Of a stretch of 64,000 nt of DNA, positions 8,426-16,570 are shown piece after piece. How positions within the stretch are numbered: position 1 is the stretch's first letter; every line of letters starts with the position of its first letter. Both the position numbers and the translations under genes were made by a program. The stretch spans positions 4,774,001 through 4,838,000 of the forward strand of contig NZ_CP107935.1 of the NCBI RefSeq assembly GCF_036038375.1. Direction: 5' to 3'. The notes under the pieces are model-generated. The model had not been told where the DNA came from. It did not search any database and saw nothing but the letters and a program-made list of their open reading frames with translations. Source of the DNA: Streptomyces sp. NBC_00414 (GTDB taxonomy: Bacteria > Actinomycetota > Actinomycetes > Streptomycetales > Streptomycetaceae).

Positions 8426-9709
8426 TCAGGCCTCTCGCACCGGCTTTGCCTTTCGGGGGGCGGTCGACGTCGCGTCGGTCCTGGGCTCGGGAGCCTCGGG
8501 TGCGCGCAGCGACCGTACCTGTGGTGACAGCAGGGCCGTCGCCGTGGCTGTCACCACCAGGATCGCGCAGCCTGCCAACGCCGGGCCCGTGCCCACCGTC
8601 GAGGCGAGGGGGCCCGCTGCCAGGAGGCCCAGCGGGGCGAAGGCCAGGGAGCCGAACCACTCGTACGAGCTGACGCGGGAGATGACCTCCTCGGGGATCT
8701 CGCGGTGGAGGGTCGTGGTCCACAGGACGCCGAAGACGTCCGAGGAGACGCCCGCGCAGAACATCGCCACGGCCACGCCCCAGACGGGCGCGCGCAGCGC
8801 GAGCAGCGCGATCGGCGCCGCCGCCGGGAACGTCGCCAGGACCGCCACCAGTACGGGCCTGGCCACGCGGACCCGTGCGGCCAGGCCCGCCCCCGCGATC
8901 GTGCCCAGCGCCTGCGCGGCGACGATCAGCGACCAGGCGCGCGCCCCGCCGAGGTGCTGCTCGGCCACCAGGGGACCGAGGACCCCGACGTTGGCGTTGA
9001 GGGCGGCGACGACGAACGCGTACTGGACGACCACGACCCACAGCCACTGGCGGGACGCGAACTCCCGCCAGCCGTACCGCAGATCGGCCCAGCCGGAGGA
9101 TGTCCCGCGCGGCCGTGCCTTCACCCGCAAACCCCTGATGAGCAGGGCGCTCGCGGCGAAGGACGCCGCGTTCAGGGCCAGTGCCCAGCCCGCGCCGACC
9201 AGCGCGACGGTCACACCGGACAGCGCGAGCCCCAGCAGCATCGACGTGTTGGTCCCCATCTGCAGTACGCCGTTGGCCCGTTGGAGCCGTGACGCGGGCA
9301 CGATCATGGGCACCACACCGGTCATCGCCGGCGCGAACAGCGCGGTCGCCGTCCCCGCCAGGACCGCCAGCAGACACATGGCCGGTAGTGGTGCGTGCCC
9401 GGTCAGCACCATCAGGGCCAGACCCGCGTAGGCGGCGCCCCCGAGGAGGTCGGACACCACCATGAGCCGCGACCGCGAGACCCGGTCCGCGATCACACCG
9501 CCCACCAGGATGAACAGCAGCTGCGGCAGGGCCTGGCACGCCAGCACCAGCGACAGCCGTCCCGGGCTCGCCCCCGGCAGTCCGAGCACCGCGAACGCCA
9601 GCGCCACCCGCGCGAAGGCATTGCCCAGCACCGAGACCGTACGGGCCGAGAAGAGCAGCACGAATCGCCGGTCGCGCCACAGGGGCGGAACCGCCAGGGG
9701 GGTTGTCAT
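8426..9709 (-). CDS. MFS transporter (EntS/MFS_3-like)
   Basis: 427 residues with about 12 hydrophobic segments. The N-terminus LWRDRRFVLLFSARTVSVLGNA and the loop GGVIADRVSRSRLMVVSDLLGG (motif A between helices 2 and 3) are typical of the enterobactin-exporter-like MFS_3 group, which mostly exports siderophores, macrolides or other small molecules. The ATG at 9709 is 60 bp from the divergent aldo/keto reductase start. The substrate cannot be assigned. Confidence 0.88.
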   Translation of the reverse strand: MTTPLAVPPLWRDRRFVLLFSARTVSVLGNAFARVALAFAVLGLPGASPGRLSLVLACQALPQLLFILVGGVIADRVSRSRLMVVSDLLGGAAYAGLALMVLTGHAPLPAMCLLAVLAGTATALFAPAMTGVVPMIVPASRLQRANGVLQMGTNTSMLLGLALSGVTVALVGAGWALALNAASFAASALLIRGLRVKARPRGTSSGWADLRYGWREFASRQWLWVVVVQYAFVVAALNANVGVLGPLVAEQHLGGARAWSLIVAAQALGTIAGAGLAARVRVARPVLVAVLATFPAAAPIALLALRAPVWGVAVAMFCAGVSSDVFGVLWTTTLHREIPEEVISRVSSYEWFGSLAFAPLGLLAAGPLASTVGTGPALAGCAILVVTATATALLSPQVRSLRAPEAPEPRTDATSTAPRKAKPVREA

Positions 9710-9769
9710 GGGCGATCACAGTAGAAGGGGTGTTGCCTGGAGCGCACTCCAGCACGTTGGCTATGAGCC

Positions 9770-10762
9770 ATGAAGTACACGCAGCTGGGACGCACAGGAC
9801 TCAAGGTCAGCCGACTCGTCCTCGGCACCATGAACTTCGGTCCGCAGACCGACGAGGCCGACAGTCACGCGATCATGGACGCGGCACTGGCCGCGGGCAT
9901 CAACTACTTCGACACGGCCAACGTGTACGGCTGGGGCGCCGACAAGGGCCGTACCGAGGAGATCATCGGAAGCTGGTTCGCCAAGGGCGGCGAGCGGCGC
10001 GACAAGGTCGTGCTCGCCACCAAGGTGTACGGCAACATGGCCGCCGAGGGCGACGCCTGGCCCAACCACGACAAGCTCTCCGCGCTCAACATCCGCCGGG
10101 CGGTGGACGCCAGCCTGAAGCGGCTGCGGACCGACCACATCGACATCTACCAGTTCCACCACGTCGACCGCAGCACCCCCTTCGAGGAGATCTGGCAGGC
10201 GATCGACACCCTCGTCCAGCAGGGCAAGATCCTCTACGTCGGATCGTCCAACTTCCCCGGCTACAAGATCGCCCAGGCCAACGAGATCGCCGCCCGCCGA
10301 GGCGGCACGATCGGCCTCGTCAGCGAGCAGTGCCTCTACAACCTCGCCGAGCGCCGCGCCGAGATGGAGGTCATCCCGGCCGCGCAGGACTACGGGCTCG
10401 GCGTCATCCCGTGGTCCCCGCTGCACGGCGGACTGCTCGGCGGTGTCCTCAAGAAGGAGATCCAGGGCGGGCGCCGGGCGGGCGGCCGGGCCGCCGACAC
10501 CCTCGCCGACCCCGCAGGGCGCGCGCAGGTCCAGGCGTACGAGGACCTGCTCGACAAGCACGGCATCGAGCCCGGCGAAGCCGCGCTGGCCTGGTTGCTG
10601 ACCCGCCCCGGCATCACGGGCCCGATCGTCGGCCCCCGCACCGCCGAGCAACTGGATTCGGCGCTGCGGGCCGTGGAGCTGGAGCTGAGCCAGGAACTCC
10701 TGACCGGCCTGGACGAGATCTTCCCGGGCCCGGGCCCGTCCCCCGAGGCCTTCGCCTGGTAA
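9770..10762 (+). CDS. Aldo/keto reductase
   Basis: 330 residues. It opens MKYTQLGRTGLKVSRLVLGTMNFG. The catalytic tetrad is visible: Asp and Tyr in YFDTANVYGWG (near 50-55), Lys in VVLATKVYG (near 84), and His in IYQFHHVDRS (near 127). NADPH contacts occur in GPIVGPRTAEQLDSAL near the end. It reduces aldehydes or ketones with NADPH; it belongs to the YajO/YghZ-like group common in streptomycetes. Substrate unknown. It is monocistronic, divergent from the MFS gene and followed by one dispersed repeat copy. Confidence 0.92.
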   Translation: MKYTQLGRTGLKVSRLVLGTMNFGPQTDEADSHAIMDAALAAGINYFDTANVYGWGADKGRTEEIIGSWFAKGGERRDKVVLATKVYGNMAAEGDAWPNHDKLSALNIRRAVDASLKRLRTDHIDIYQFHHVDRSTPFEEIWQAIDTLVQQGKILYVGSSNFPGYKIAQANEIAARRGGTIGLVSEQCLYNLAERRAEMEVIPAAQDYGLGVIPWSPLHGGLLGGVLKKEIQGGRRAGGRAADTLADPAGRAQVQAYEDLLDKHGIEPGEAALAWLLTRPGITGPIVGPRTAEQLDSALRAVELELSQELLTGLDEIFPGPGPSPEAFAW

Positions 10763-10788
10763 CAGCCACACCTGAGGGCAGCCCCGAA

Positions 10789-10846
10789 GGGGCGCGGGGT
10801 ACTGCGCGACCAGCCACGACGCACCCGCAGCCACAGCCACAGCCGG
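10789..10846 (+). repeat. Single dispersed repeat with tail
   Basis: A variant core (GGGGCGCGGGGTACTGCGC) followed by GACCAGCCACGACGCACCCGC, the tail that ends many arrays of this family. It lies 27 bp after the aldo/keto reductase stop. Confidence 0.75.
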
Positions 10847-10905
10847 GACAGCAACCGCAATAGCAACCGCACGCTACGGAACGCACCCCGGCGTGGCGGC
10901 GGCCG

Positions 10906-10995
10906 TCACCGCCCGATGGCCGCCGCCAGGGCCACTACAACGAACATCAGCACCAGCACACCGGCCATGATCCGGTTCCGCGTCTTCGGGTCCAC
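10906..10995 (-). CDS. Small single-pass membrane peptide, 29 aa
   Basis: The frame from the GTG at 10995 encodes VDPKTRNRIMAGVLVLMFVV followed by ALAAAIGR: a charged N-terminus then one hydrophobic helix. The frame is open further upstream, but that part is the opposite strand of other sequence and loses this character. It is 23 bp downstream of thpR on the same strand. Small membrane proteins of this shape are annotated in streptomycete genomes. No ribosome site is obvious, so certainty is moderate. Confidence 0.55.
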   Translation of the reverse strand: MDPKTRNRIMAGVLVLMFVVVALAAAIGR

Positions 10996-11018
10996 GCACC
11001 GAGCGTAACCGGCCGCCC

Positions 11019-11642
11019 TCAGTCGCCCCCGACGCGGGGCCCGTCGAAGGACCGGCCCAGCGGCCACCGCGCGAGCGCCTCGTACCGCGGCTGCTCCCCG
11101 GGCACCCCCGAGACGGGCAGCCGGCTCCGCATCAGGCACAGCTCGTCCACCGTCCAGGCCCGCCCCGCGAACCCGTCCAGCGCGGACACGTACGGGGCGA
11201 AGTCCGCCGGCTCTCGGCTGCTGCGGGCGAGCGTGAGATGCGGCCGGTAAGCGCGGTGCTCCTCCCGCGTCACGCCCGCCCTGCGCCCCGCCGCCTCCGC
11301 CCGGTCGGCGAGCAGCCGCAGGGTCCGTACGTCACCCGCGGCGCCCGCCCACAGCGCCCGTCCCCCGAACCGGCCTCCGCCGCGCAGGGACAGGGGGAAG
11401 GGGTCCGTCCGCCGCGCCGCCCGCTCCAGGCGGACCGACAGCTCCGGTACGACCTCCTCGGCGACCTCTCCGTAGAAGGCGAGCGTGAAGTGCCAGCCGG
11501 GCCGGGTGGTCCAGCGCATCCCGGCACCCGCTCCCGCACCCGTTCCCGCTCCCGTTCCCGGGAGTCTCCGCAGCTCATCGACCATCGAACCGAGTTCGGC
11601 GGTCGCGTCCTCCGGCGGCAGCACAGCGGCGAAGAGTCTCAT
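11019..11642 (-). CDS. thpR: RNA 2',3'-cyclic phosphodiesterase (2'-5' RNA ligase family)
   Basis: 207 residues, starting MRLFAAVLPPEDATAEL. The two HxTx motifs that define the 2H phosphoesterases are present: HFTLAFYG near residue 53 and HLTLAR near residue 135. The family hydrolyses 2',3'-cyclic phosphate ends on RNA and can ligate tRNA halves in vitro. A Gly-rich insertion from tandem repeats (GAGTGAGAGAG, near residue 32) precedes the first motif and is a local oddity. The protein is cytosolic. It may share a transcript with the 29-residue membrane peptide downstream. Confidence 0.9.
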   Translation of the reverse strand: MRLFAAVLPPEDATAELGSMVDELRRLPGTGAGTGAGAGAGMRWTTRPGWHFTLAFYGEVAEEVVPELSVRLERAARRTDPFPLSLRGGGRFGGRALWAGAAGDVRTLRLLADRAEAAGRRAGVTREEHRAYRPHLTLARSSREPADFAPYVSALDGFAGRAWTVDELCLMRSRLPVSGVPGEQPRYEALARWPLGRSFDGPRVGGD

Positions 11643-11689
11643 GCGGTCACCCTGCCAGGCGGACAGGCAGGGTGACCGGCCCGCAGGCT

Positions 11690-13039
11690 CTACGCGGCAG
11701 TCGCCAGTTCCCGCTCTCGCGGTACGAAACGGACCTGCGGGTGGCCGCGGTGCCAGCCCACCGACAGGCGCAGGCCGCCCACGCGGGCCAGGACCACGCC
11801 GACGGTGGCCGCCGCCAGGGCCGAGACGACTCCGCCCATGGCGAAGCCCACCCGGGGGCCGTACGCGTCCGTGATCCAGCCGACCACGGGCGCCCCCAGC
11901 GGCGTACCGCCCATGAAGACCATCATGAACAGCGCCATGACACGGCCGCGCATGGCCGGGTCGGTGCCCATCTGGACGGCGGTGTTGGCCGTGACGTTGA
12001 CGGTCAGGCCGGCCATCCCGATGGGGACCATGAGGGCGGCGAAGAGCCAGTACGACGGGGCCAGCGAGGCCACGATCTCCAGAACTCCGAAGGCGACTGC
12101 GGCGGCGATCAGCACGCGCAGCCGGGCCGTGCCGCGCCGGGCGGCGAGCAGCGCGCCCGCGACGGAACCCACGGCCATCAGCGTGTTGAAGAGGCTGTAC
12201 GCGCCCGCGCCGCCGTGGAAGACGTCGTCCGCGTAGGCCGAGAGCCAGACGGGGAAGTTGAAGCCGAAGGTGCCGATGAAGCCGACGAGGACGATCGGCC
12301 AGATCAGTTCGGGGCGGCCGGCGACATAGCGCAGGCCCTCACGGAGCTGTCCCTTGCCGCGCGGGGCGCGCTCGACCTGGTTCAGCTCGCCGGAGCGCAT
12401 CAGGAGGAGGCCCGCGATGGGCGCGACGAACGACAGTCCGTTGAGCAGGAACGCCCAGCCGGTGCCCACGCCGGTGATCAGCAGGCCCGCGACGGCGGGG
12501 CCGATCAGGCGGGCGGACTGGAAGTTCGCGGAGTTGAGGCTGACCGCGTTCTGGAGCTGGCCGGGGCCGACCATCTCGGCGACGAAGGACTGCCGTGCCG
12601 GGTTGTCGATCACCGTGGCGAGGCCGACGACGAACGCGGCGACGTACACGTGCCAGACCTGGACGTGTCCGCTGAGGGTCAGGAAGGCGAGTGCGACGCC
12701 GGTGAGGCCCATCGCGGTCTGGGTGACCAGGAGCGTCGGACGCTTCGGCAGGCGGTCGACGAGGACGCCGCCGTAGAGGCCGAAGAGCAGCATCGGCAGG
12801 AACTGCAGGGCCGTGGTGAAACCGACGGCGGCTGACGAGCCGGTGAGGCTCAGTACCAGCCAGTCCTGGGCGATGCGCTGCATCCAGGTGCCGGTGTTGG
12901 AGACGACCTGGCCGGTGAAGAACAGCCGGTAGTTCCTGATCTTCAGCGAGCTGAACATCGAGGAGCGGGTCTTGGGGGTGTGCGGGGTGTCGTGGGCGGC
13001 AGGTGCGGGGGCGGAGTCTGCTCCGGGTCCCGTACTCAA
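11690..13039 (-). CDS. MFS transporter (MFS_3), partner of MarR regulator
   Basis: 449 residues with 12 predicted membrane segments. The N-terminal SLKIRNYRLFFTGQVVSNTGTW and motif A (GLYGGVLVDRLPKRPTLLV) are those of MFS_3 drug exporters. A TTG start at 13039 is supported by AGGAGG 9 nt upstream; an internal Met near residue 28 is the alternative. It lies downstream of the MarR gene on the same strand with a 145-bp gap that is full of short repeats. A MarR-controlled multidrug exporter is the natural reading. Confidence 0.88.
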   Translation of the reverse strand: MSTGPGADSAPAPAAHDTPHTPKTRSSMFSSLKIRNYRLFFTGQVVSNTGTWMQRIAQDWLVLSLTGSSAAVGFTTALQFLPMLLFGLYGGVLVDRLPKRPTLLVTQTAMGLTGVALAFLTLSGHVQVWHVYVAAFVVGLATVIDNPARQSFVAEMVGPGQLQNAVSLNSANFQSARLIGPAVAGLLITGVGTGWAFLLNGLSFVAPIAGLLLMRSGELNQVERAPRGKGQLREGLRYVAGRPELIWPIVLVGFIGTFGFNFPVWLSAYADDVFHGGAGAYSLFNTLMAVGSVAGALLAARRGTARLRVLIAAAVAFGVLEIVASLAPSYWLFAALMVPIGMAGLTVNVTANTAVQMGTDPAMRGRVMALFMMVFMGGTPLGAPVVGWITDAYGPRVGFAMGGVVSALAAATVGVVLARVGGLRLSVGWHRGHPQVRFVPRERELATAA

Positions 13040-13052
13040 CGGCGTTCGCCTC

Positions 13053-13141
13053 CTTGCGTGGTGCGTGCGGTGCGGGTGGTACGTGCGGCGAGGGTGTTGC
13101 TGGTGGTGCGTGCAGTGCGAGTGGTGCTGGTGGTGCGTGCC
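13053..13141. repeat. Imperfect GTGGTGCGTGC-type tandem repeats
   Basis: Short imperfect repeats of GTGGTGCGTGCAGTGCGA and related words fill the gap between the MarR and MFS genes. They are very unlike codon-biased sequence. On the transcribed strand they read as CACCAC/CGCACGCAC runs. Confidence 0.7.
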
Positions 13142-13184
13142 GTCTCACAGCCGTCCGTGGGTGCCCACGGATGACCGAGGCCGC

Positions 13185-13622
13185 CTACAGGTGCGCGAGC
13201 TTCTCCAGGACGGGGGCGGCTTCGCGGAGCTTCGCCCACTCCTCCTCGTCGAGGCCGTCGACGAGGGAGGCGAGCCATACGTTCCGCTTCATGCGGCTCT
13301 CCGCAAGCATGGCCTCCGCGCGCTCGGTCTGCGTGACGACCTTCTGGCGGCGGTCGTCCGGGTGCGGTTCGAGGCGGACCAGGCCCTTGGCCTCCAGCAG
13401 CGCCACGATGCGGGTCATCGAGGGCGGCTGCACGTGCTCCTTGCGGGCGAGTTCGCCCGGCGTGGCCGTGCCGCAGCGGGCGAGGGTGCCCAGGACCGAC
13501 ATCTCGGTCGGGCTCAGTGACTCGTCGACCCGCTGGTGCTTGAGTCGGCGCGACAGACGCATCACGGCGGAGCGCAGGGAGTTCACGGCGGCAACGTCGT
13601 CGCCATGGGTGAGGTCAGGCAT
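13185..13622 (-). CDS. MarR-family transcriptional regulator
   Basis: 145 residues. The winged helix covers about 40-105: LSPTEMSVLGTLARCG, TPGELARKEHVQPPSMTRIVALLEAKGLV and the wing RLEPHPDDRRQKVV. These regulators dimerise and usually repress their own promoter and a neighbouring efflux pump until a phenolic or drug ligand binds. The next gene downstream is an MFS exporter. TACTCT ends 7 nt before the ATG and no ribosome site is seen, so the mRNA may be leaderless. An inverted repeat overlaps this promoter. Confidence 0.92.
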   Translation of the reverse strand: MPDLTHGDDVAAVNSLRSAVMRLSRRLKHQRVDESLSPTEMSVLGTLARCGTATPGELARKEHVQPPSMTRIVALLEAKGLVRLEPHPDDRRQKVVTQTERAEAMLAESRMKRNVWLASLVDGLDEEEWAKLREAAPVLEKLAHL

Positions 13623-13625
13623 GTT

Positions 13626-13655
13626 CTTTAGAGTAACTCATTACCCTACCTAAAG
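13626..13655. promoter_or_regulatory. Candidate MarR operator
   Basis: Two inverted repeats overlap here: CTTTAG at 13626-13631 pairs with CTAAAG at 13650-13655, and GTAA at 13633-13636 pairs with TTAC at 13641-13644. They cover the probable -10 box (AGAGTA on the plus strand, 13630-13635) of the marR gene, as expected for autorepression. Confidence 0.55.
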
Positions 13656-13786
13656 ACCACCGCGACACCTCGCGAATAGCCGTGAGCCCGGCCACTCACG
13701 CCCCCACCGACCCCGACTTCACCCATACGAGTGAGACGGGCGCGGAAAGTGACACAGGGCACCGCCCGGCCGCGACCCTCGTACCC

Positions 13787-13969
13787 ATGGGGACCACTGT
13801 GCTCAGCCTGCGGATAGACGAGGAGCTGCTCGACCGGCTCCGGCAGCACGCGGCGAAAAGGGGAATGAGCGTCCAGGACTATGTCGTCCGGACGCTCATT
13901 CGTGATGACTTCGACGAGCGGTTCCAGACCGCGGTCGAGGAGACGGAAAGGTTCTACGGGGTTCCGTAG
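13787..13969 (+). CDS. Ribbon-helix-helix DNA-binding protein, 60 aa
   Basis: From the ATG at 13787 the protein begins MGTTVLSLRIDEELLDRLRQ and continues HAAKRGMSVQDYVVRTLIRD. A short beta strand (TVLSLRI) followed by two helices is the CopG/Arc fold. The C-terminal helix (DDFDERFQTAVEETERFYG) could reach a partner protein, as in RHH antitoxins. No toxin gene adjoins. A longer form from the GTG at 13682 adds low-complexity residues and is unlikely. No ribosome site precedes the ATG, so it may be leaderless. Confidence 0.8.
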   Translation: MGTTVLSLRIDEELLDRLRQHAAKRGMSVQDYVVRTLIRDDFDERFQTAVEETERFYGVP

Positions 13970-13989
13970 AACTCCACGGGGCTCCGTGG

Positions 13990-14033
13990 GGCTCCACGGG
14001 GTTCAGCAGGGCTCTACGGGGTTCCGTGGAGCC
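13990..14033. terminator. Inverted repeat between convergent genes
   Basis: GGCTCCACGG at 13990-13999 pairs with CCGTGGAGCC at 14024-14033, within a run of repeated CTCCACGGGG/TTCCGTGG words. It sits between the RHH gene and the purine permease stops and could terminate both. Confidence 0.55.
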
Positions 14034-14049
14034 CTGCCCGCGCCCCTGC

Positions 14050-15501
14050 TCACGTCAGGCCCAGCGCCGGCATCAGGTAGTAGAAGGTGAAGACCGCCGA
14101 CACCACGTACATGGCGACCGGCACGTCACGTCCGCGCCCGGCCGCCAGCCTCAGCACGACGAACGTGATGAAGCCCATGCCGATGCCGTTCGTGATCGAG
14201 TACGTGAACGGCATCATCAGCATCGTCACGAACGCGGGGATCGCGATGGTGTGGTCGGCCCAGTCGATCTGCCGGATCGAGCCGGACAGGATCAGGAAGC
14301 CGACCGCGAGCAGGGCGGGGGTGGCCGCCTGCGACGGGACCATCGTGGCGATGGGGGTCAGGAAGAGCGCGACGGCGAAGAGCGCGCCGGTGACCACGTT
14401 CGCGAAGCCGGTGCGCGCGCCCTCGCCGACGCCCGCCGTGGACTCCACGAAACAGGTGGTCGCGGACGACGAGGTCGCGCCGCCCGCGGCGACCGCGATG
14501 CCGTCGACGAAGAGCACCTTGCTGATGCCCGGCATGTTGCCGTCCTTGTCGGTCAGCTTCGCCTCGTCGCCGATGCCCATGATCGTGCCCATCGCGTCGA
14601 AGAAGCACGACAGCAGGACCGTGAAGACGAACAGCACGCCGGTCAGTACGCCGACCTTGCCGAAGCCGCCGAAGAGGCTGACCTGCCCGACGAGCCCGAA
14701 GTCGGGGCTCGCGACCGGGTTGCCGGGCCACTTCGGGGTGGTCAGGCCCCAGGAGGGCACCTTTGCGACCGCGTTGATCACCACGGCGACGACCGTCATC
14801 GTGACGATGGAGATGAGGATCGCGCCGGGCACCTTGCGCACGATCAGCGCCAGTGTGAGGAGCGTGCCGAGGACGAAGACCAGGACGGGCCAGCCGTCGA
14901 GGTGGCCGGTCGCGCCGAGCTGCAGCGGCACGGTCGTCTGGGCGACGTCCGGGATGCGCGACACGAAGCCCGAGTCGACCAGGCCGATCAGCATGATGAA
15001 CAGACCGATGCCGATCGCGATGCCCTTGCGCAGGCCGAGCGGTACGGCGTTCATGACGCGCTCACGCAAGCCCGTGGCGACCAGCAGCATCACCACGAGG
15101 CCCGCCAGCACCACCATCCCCATCGCGTCCGGCCAGGACATCCGGGGTGCCAGCTGGAGCGCGACGACGGTGTTCACGCCGAGACCGGCCGCGAGGGCGA
15201 TCGGTACGTTGCCGATGACACCCATCAGGAGCGTCGTGAAGGCGGCGGTCAGCGCGGTCGCGGTGACCAGCTGGCCGTTGTCGAGCTGGTGCCCGTACAT
15301 GTCCTTCGCGCTGCCCAGGATGATCGGGTTCAGCACGATGATGTAGGCCATCGCGAAGAAGGTGGCGAGACCGCCGCGGATCTCGCGCGGCAGGGTGCTG
15401 CCGCGCTCGGAGATCTTGAAGTAGCGGTCGAGGGCGCCGTGGGCGGACGCGGGGTCCGGCTCGTTGGGCGCGGAAGCCTTGGCGGGGGCCGAGGTGGGCA
15501 T
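14050..15501 (-). CDS. NCS2-family (AzgA-type) purine permease
   Basis: 483 residues from the ATG at 15501, which follows AAAAAGGT; an upstream in-frame start at 15567 lacks support. The N-terminus ALDRYFKISERGSTLPREIRGGLATFFAMAYIIVLNP is the hallmark of AzgA/PbuG-type hypoxanthine/guanine permeases. About 12-14 hydrophobic segments follow, with conserved GLGVNTVVALQLAP and the stretch FVESTAGVGEGARTGFANVV. It imports purine bases by proton symport in this family. It is divergent from the DUF2530 gene. Confidence 0.9.
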   Translation of the reverse strand: MPTSAPAKASAPNEPDPASAHGALDRYFKISERGSTLPREIRGGLATFFAMAYIIVLNPIILGSAKDMYGHQLDNGQLVTATALTAAFTTLLMGVIGNVPIALAAGLGVNTVVALQLAPRMSWPDAMGMVVLAGLVVMLLVATGLRERVMNAVPLGLRKGIAIGIGLFIMLIGLVDSGFVSRIPDVAQTTVPLQLGATGHLDGWPVLVFVLGTLLTLALIVRKVPGAILISIVTMTVVAVVINAVAKVPSWGLTTPKWPGNPVASPDFGLVGQVSLFGGFGKVGVLTGVLFVFTVLLSCFFDAMGTIMGIGDEAKLTDKDGNMPGISKVLFVDGIAVAAGGATSSSATTCFVESTAGVGEGARTGFANVVTGALFAVALFLTPIATMVPSQAATPALLAVGFLILSGSIRQIDWADHTIAIPAFVTMLMMPFTYSITNGIGMGFITFVVLRLAAGRGRDVPVAMYVVSAVFTFYYLMPALGLT

Positions 15502-15645
15502 CGGAGACCTTTTTGGAGTTTCGTACGAGCAAAAGTGGCCAGAGTCAGGCAGATTCAGTATGAACATATGACGGCTTTGGCGCTATCTCCGCGCGTAGAC
15601 CGCTGCGGTCGCTGTGCTTTTCCGCCCTCCTCGTAAGCTGTCCCC

Positions 15646-15894
15646 ATGGCGAAGTGGACACCGACACATGAGGCACCGGAACCGCTGGAGGGTCCCGTGG
15701 TCGCGACCGTCACGGGCGGTGCGATCCTCTGGTTCGTCCTCTTCCTGGCCCAGCTGCCGTTCTACGGCTGGCTCGACGACCACGGGCACCTGTGGTGGCT
15801 GTGGACGTGCCTGGCCGGCGCGGGGCTGGGCCTGATCGGGATCTGGTACGTGCGGGGGCGCGAGGCGGCGATCAAACGGGCCTCCGCACCGTAG
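15646..15894 (+). CDS. DUF2530 membrane protein
   Basis: 82 residues with two transmembrane helices (GGAILWFVLFLAQLPFY and LWWLWTCLAGAGLGLIGIWYV) and a basic C-terminus. The opening MAKWTPTHEAPEPLEGPVVA and the WWLW core match DUF2530, a short actinobacterial family of unknown function. It is divergent from the purine permease, about 145 bp from its start. No other clue to function is visible. Confidence 0.85.
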   Translation: MAKWTPTHEAPEPLEGPVVATVTGGAILWFVLFLAQLPFYGWLDDHGHLWWLWTCLAGAGLGLIGIWYVRGREAAIKRASAP

Positions 15895-15971
15895 GGGGGT
15901 TTGCCGGTTACGCGCCGGGCCGCGGGCGGCGGGGTCGCAGGGGCGGGTGCCGGTGCACGGGTGGCGGGGTC

Positions 15972-16160
15972 GCACGGTTGCGCGCCGGCCTGCGGGGCAA
16001 CGGGGCAGGGTTGCGCGCCGGCCTGCGGGGCAACGGGGCAGGGTTGCGCGCCGGCCCGCGGGGCAACGGGGGCGAGGTTGTGTGCCTGCCCGCGGGGGCA
16101 GCGGAAGCAAGGTTGTGCGCCGGCCCGCGGGGCAGCGGGGGCGAGGTTGTCTGTCGGGTG
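15972..16160 (+). repeat. 33-35 bp tandem repeats, each with a small hairpin
   Basis: Five to six units begin with GGTTG at about 15976, 16009, 16042, 16076, 16111 and 16145. Early units hold GTTGC and GCAAC arms around a GCCGGC-like centre. Later units change to GTTGT and GCAGC, which can still pair through G-U wobbles. The array lies between DUF2530 and the dispersed repeats. Confidence 0.8.
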
Positions 16161-16440
16161 CGGGTCTGTGGGTGCTGGCCGCGCAGTTCCCCGCGCCCCT
16201 GAAAAGCGGGGCTACGCCCCTGCTTGTATCCCTCGCCCGACCCGCACACAACATCAAACGCCGCCCCCCGCCCCCTCAGGGGCGCGGGGAACTGCGCAAC
16301 CCGCCCAGTCCGACCCGCACACGACATCACACGCCCACCCCCACCCCCCAGGGGCGCGGGGAACTGCGCAACCCGCCCAGTCCGACCCGCACACGACATC
16401 GCAGGCCGAGCCCACCCCAGGGGCGCGGGGAACTGCGCGA
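16160..16440 (+). repeat. Four copies of the dispersed GGGGCGCGGGGAAC repeat
   Basis: One copy on the minus strand (about 16181-16200, with the tail at 16154-16180) and three on the plus strand (about 16278-16298, 16350-16370 and 16419-16439). The plus copies are each preceded by the tail of the previous unit (GACCCGCACACGACATC). No gene is seen between 15895 and 16570. Confidence 0.85.
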
Positions 16441-16570
16441 CGAGCCCCACCGGCCCGCAGGGGACAGGTCGCGTTGATGTACTACCAGGGCATCACCCCG
16501 ACTCCTCCCCTGGTCGGATCTTGACGCACTCACCGGGTGAACCCGCATATCCCCCCGTACCGTCGAAGAC

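Noticed and set aside
7785..9755. A 656-residue minus-strand frame around the MFS gene
   Set aside because: It is in a shifted frame with Arg/Gly-rich, non-protein-like composition. The real MFS frame is 8426-9709.
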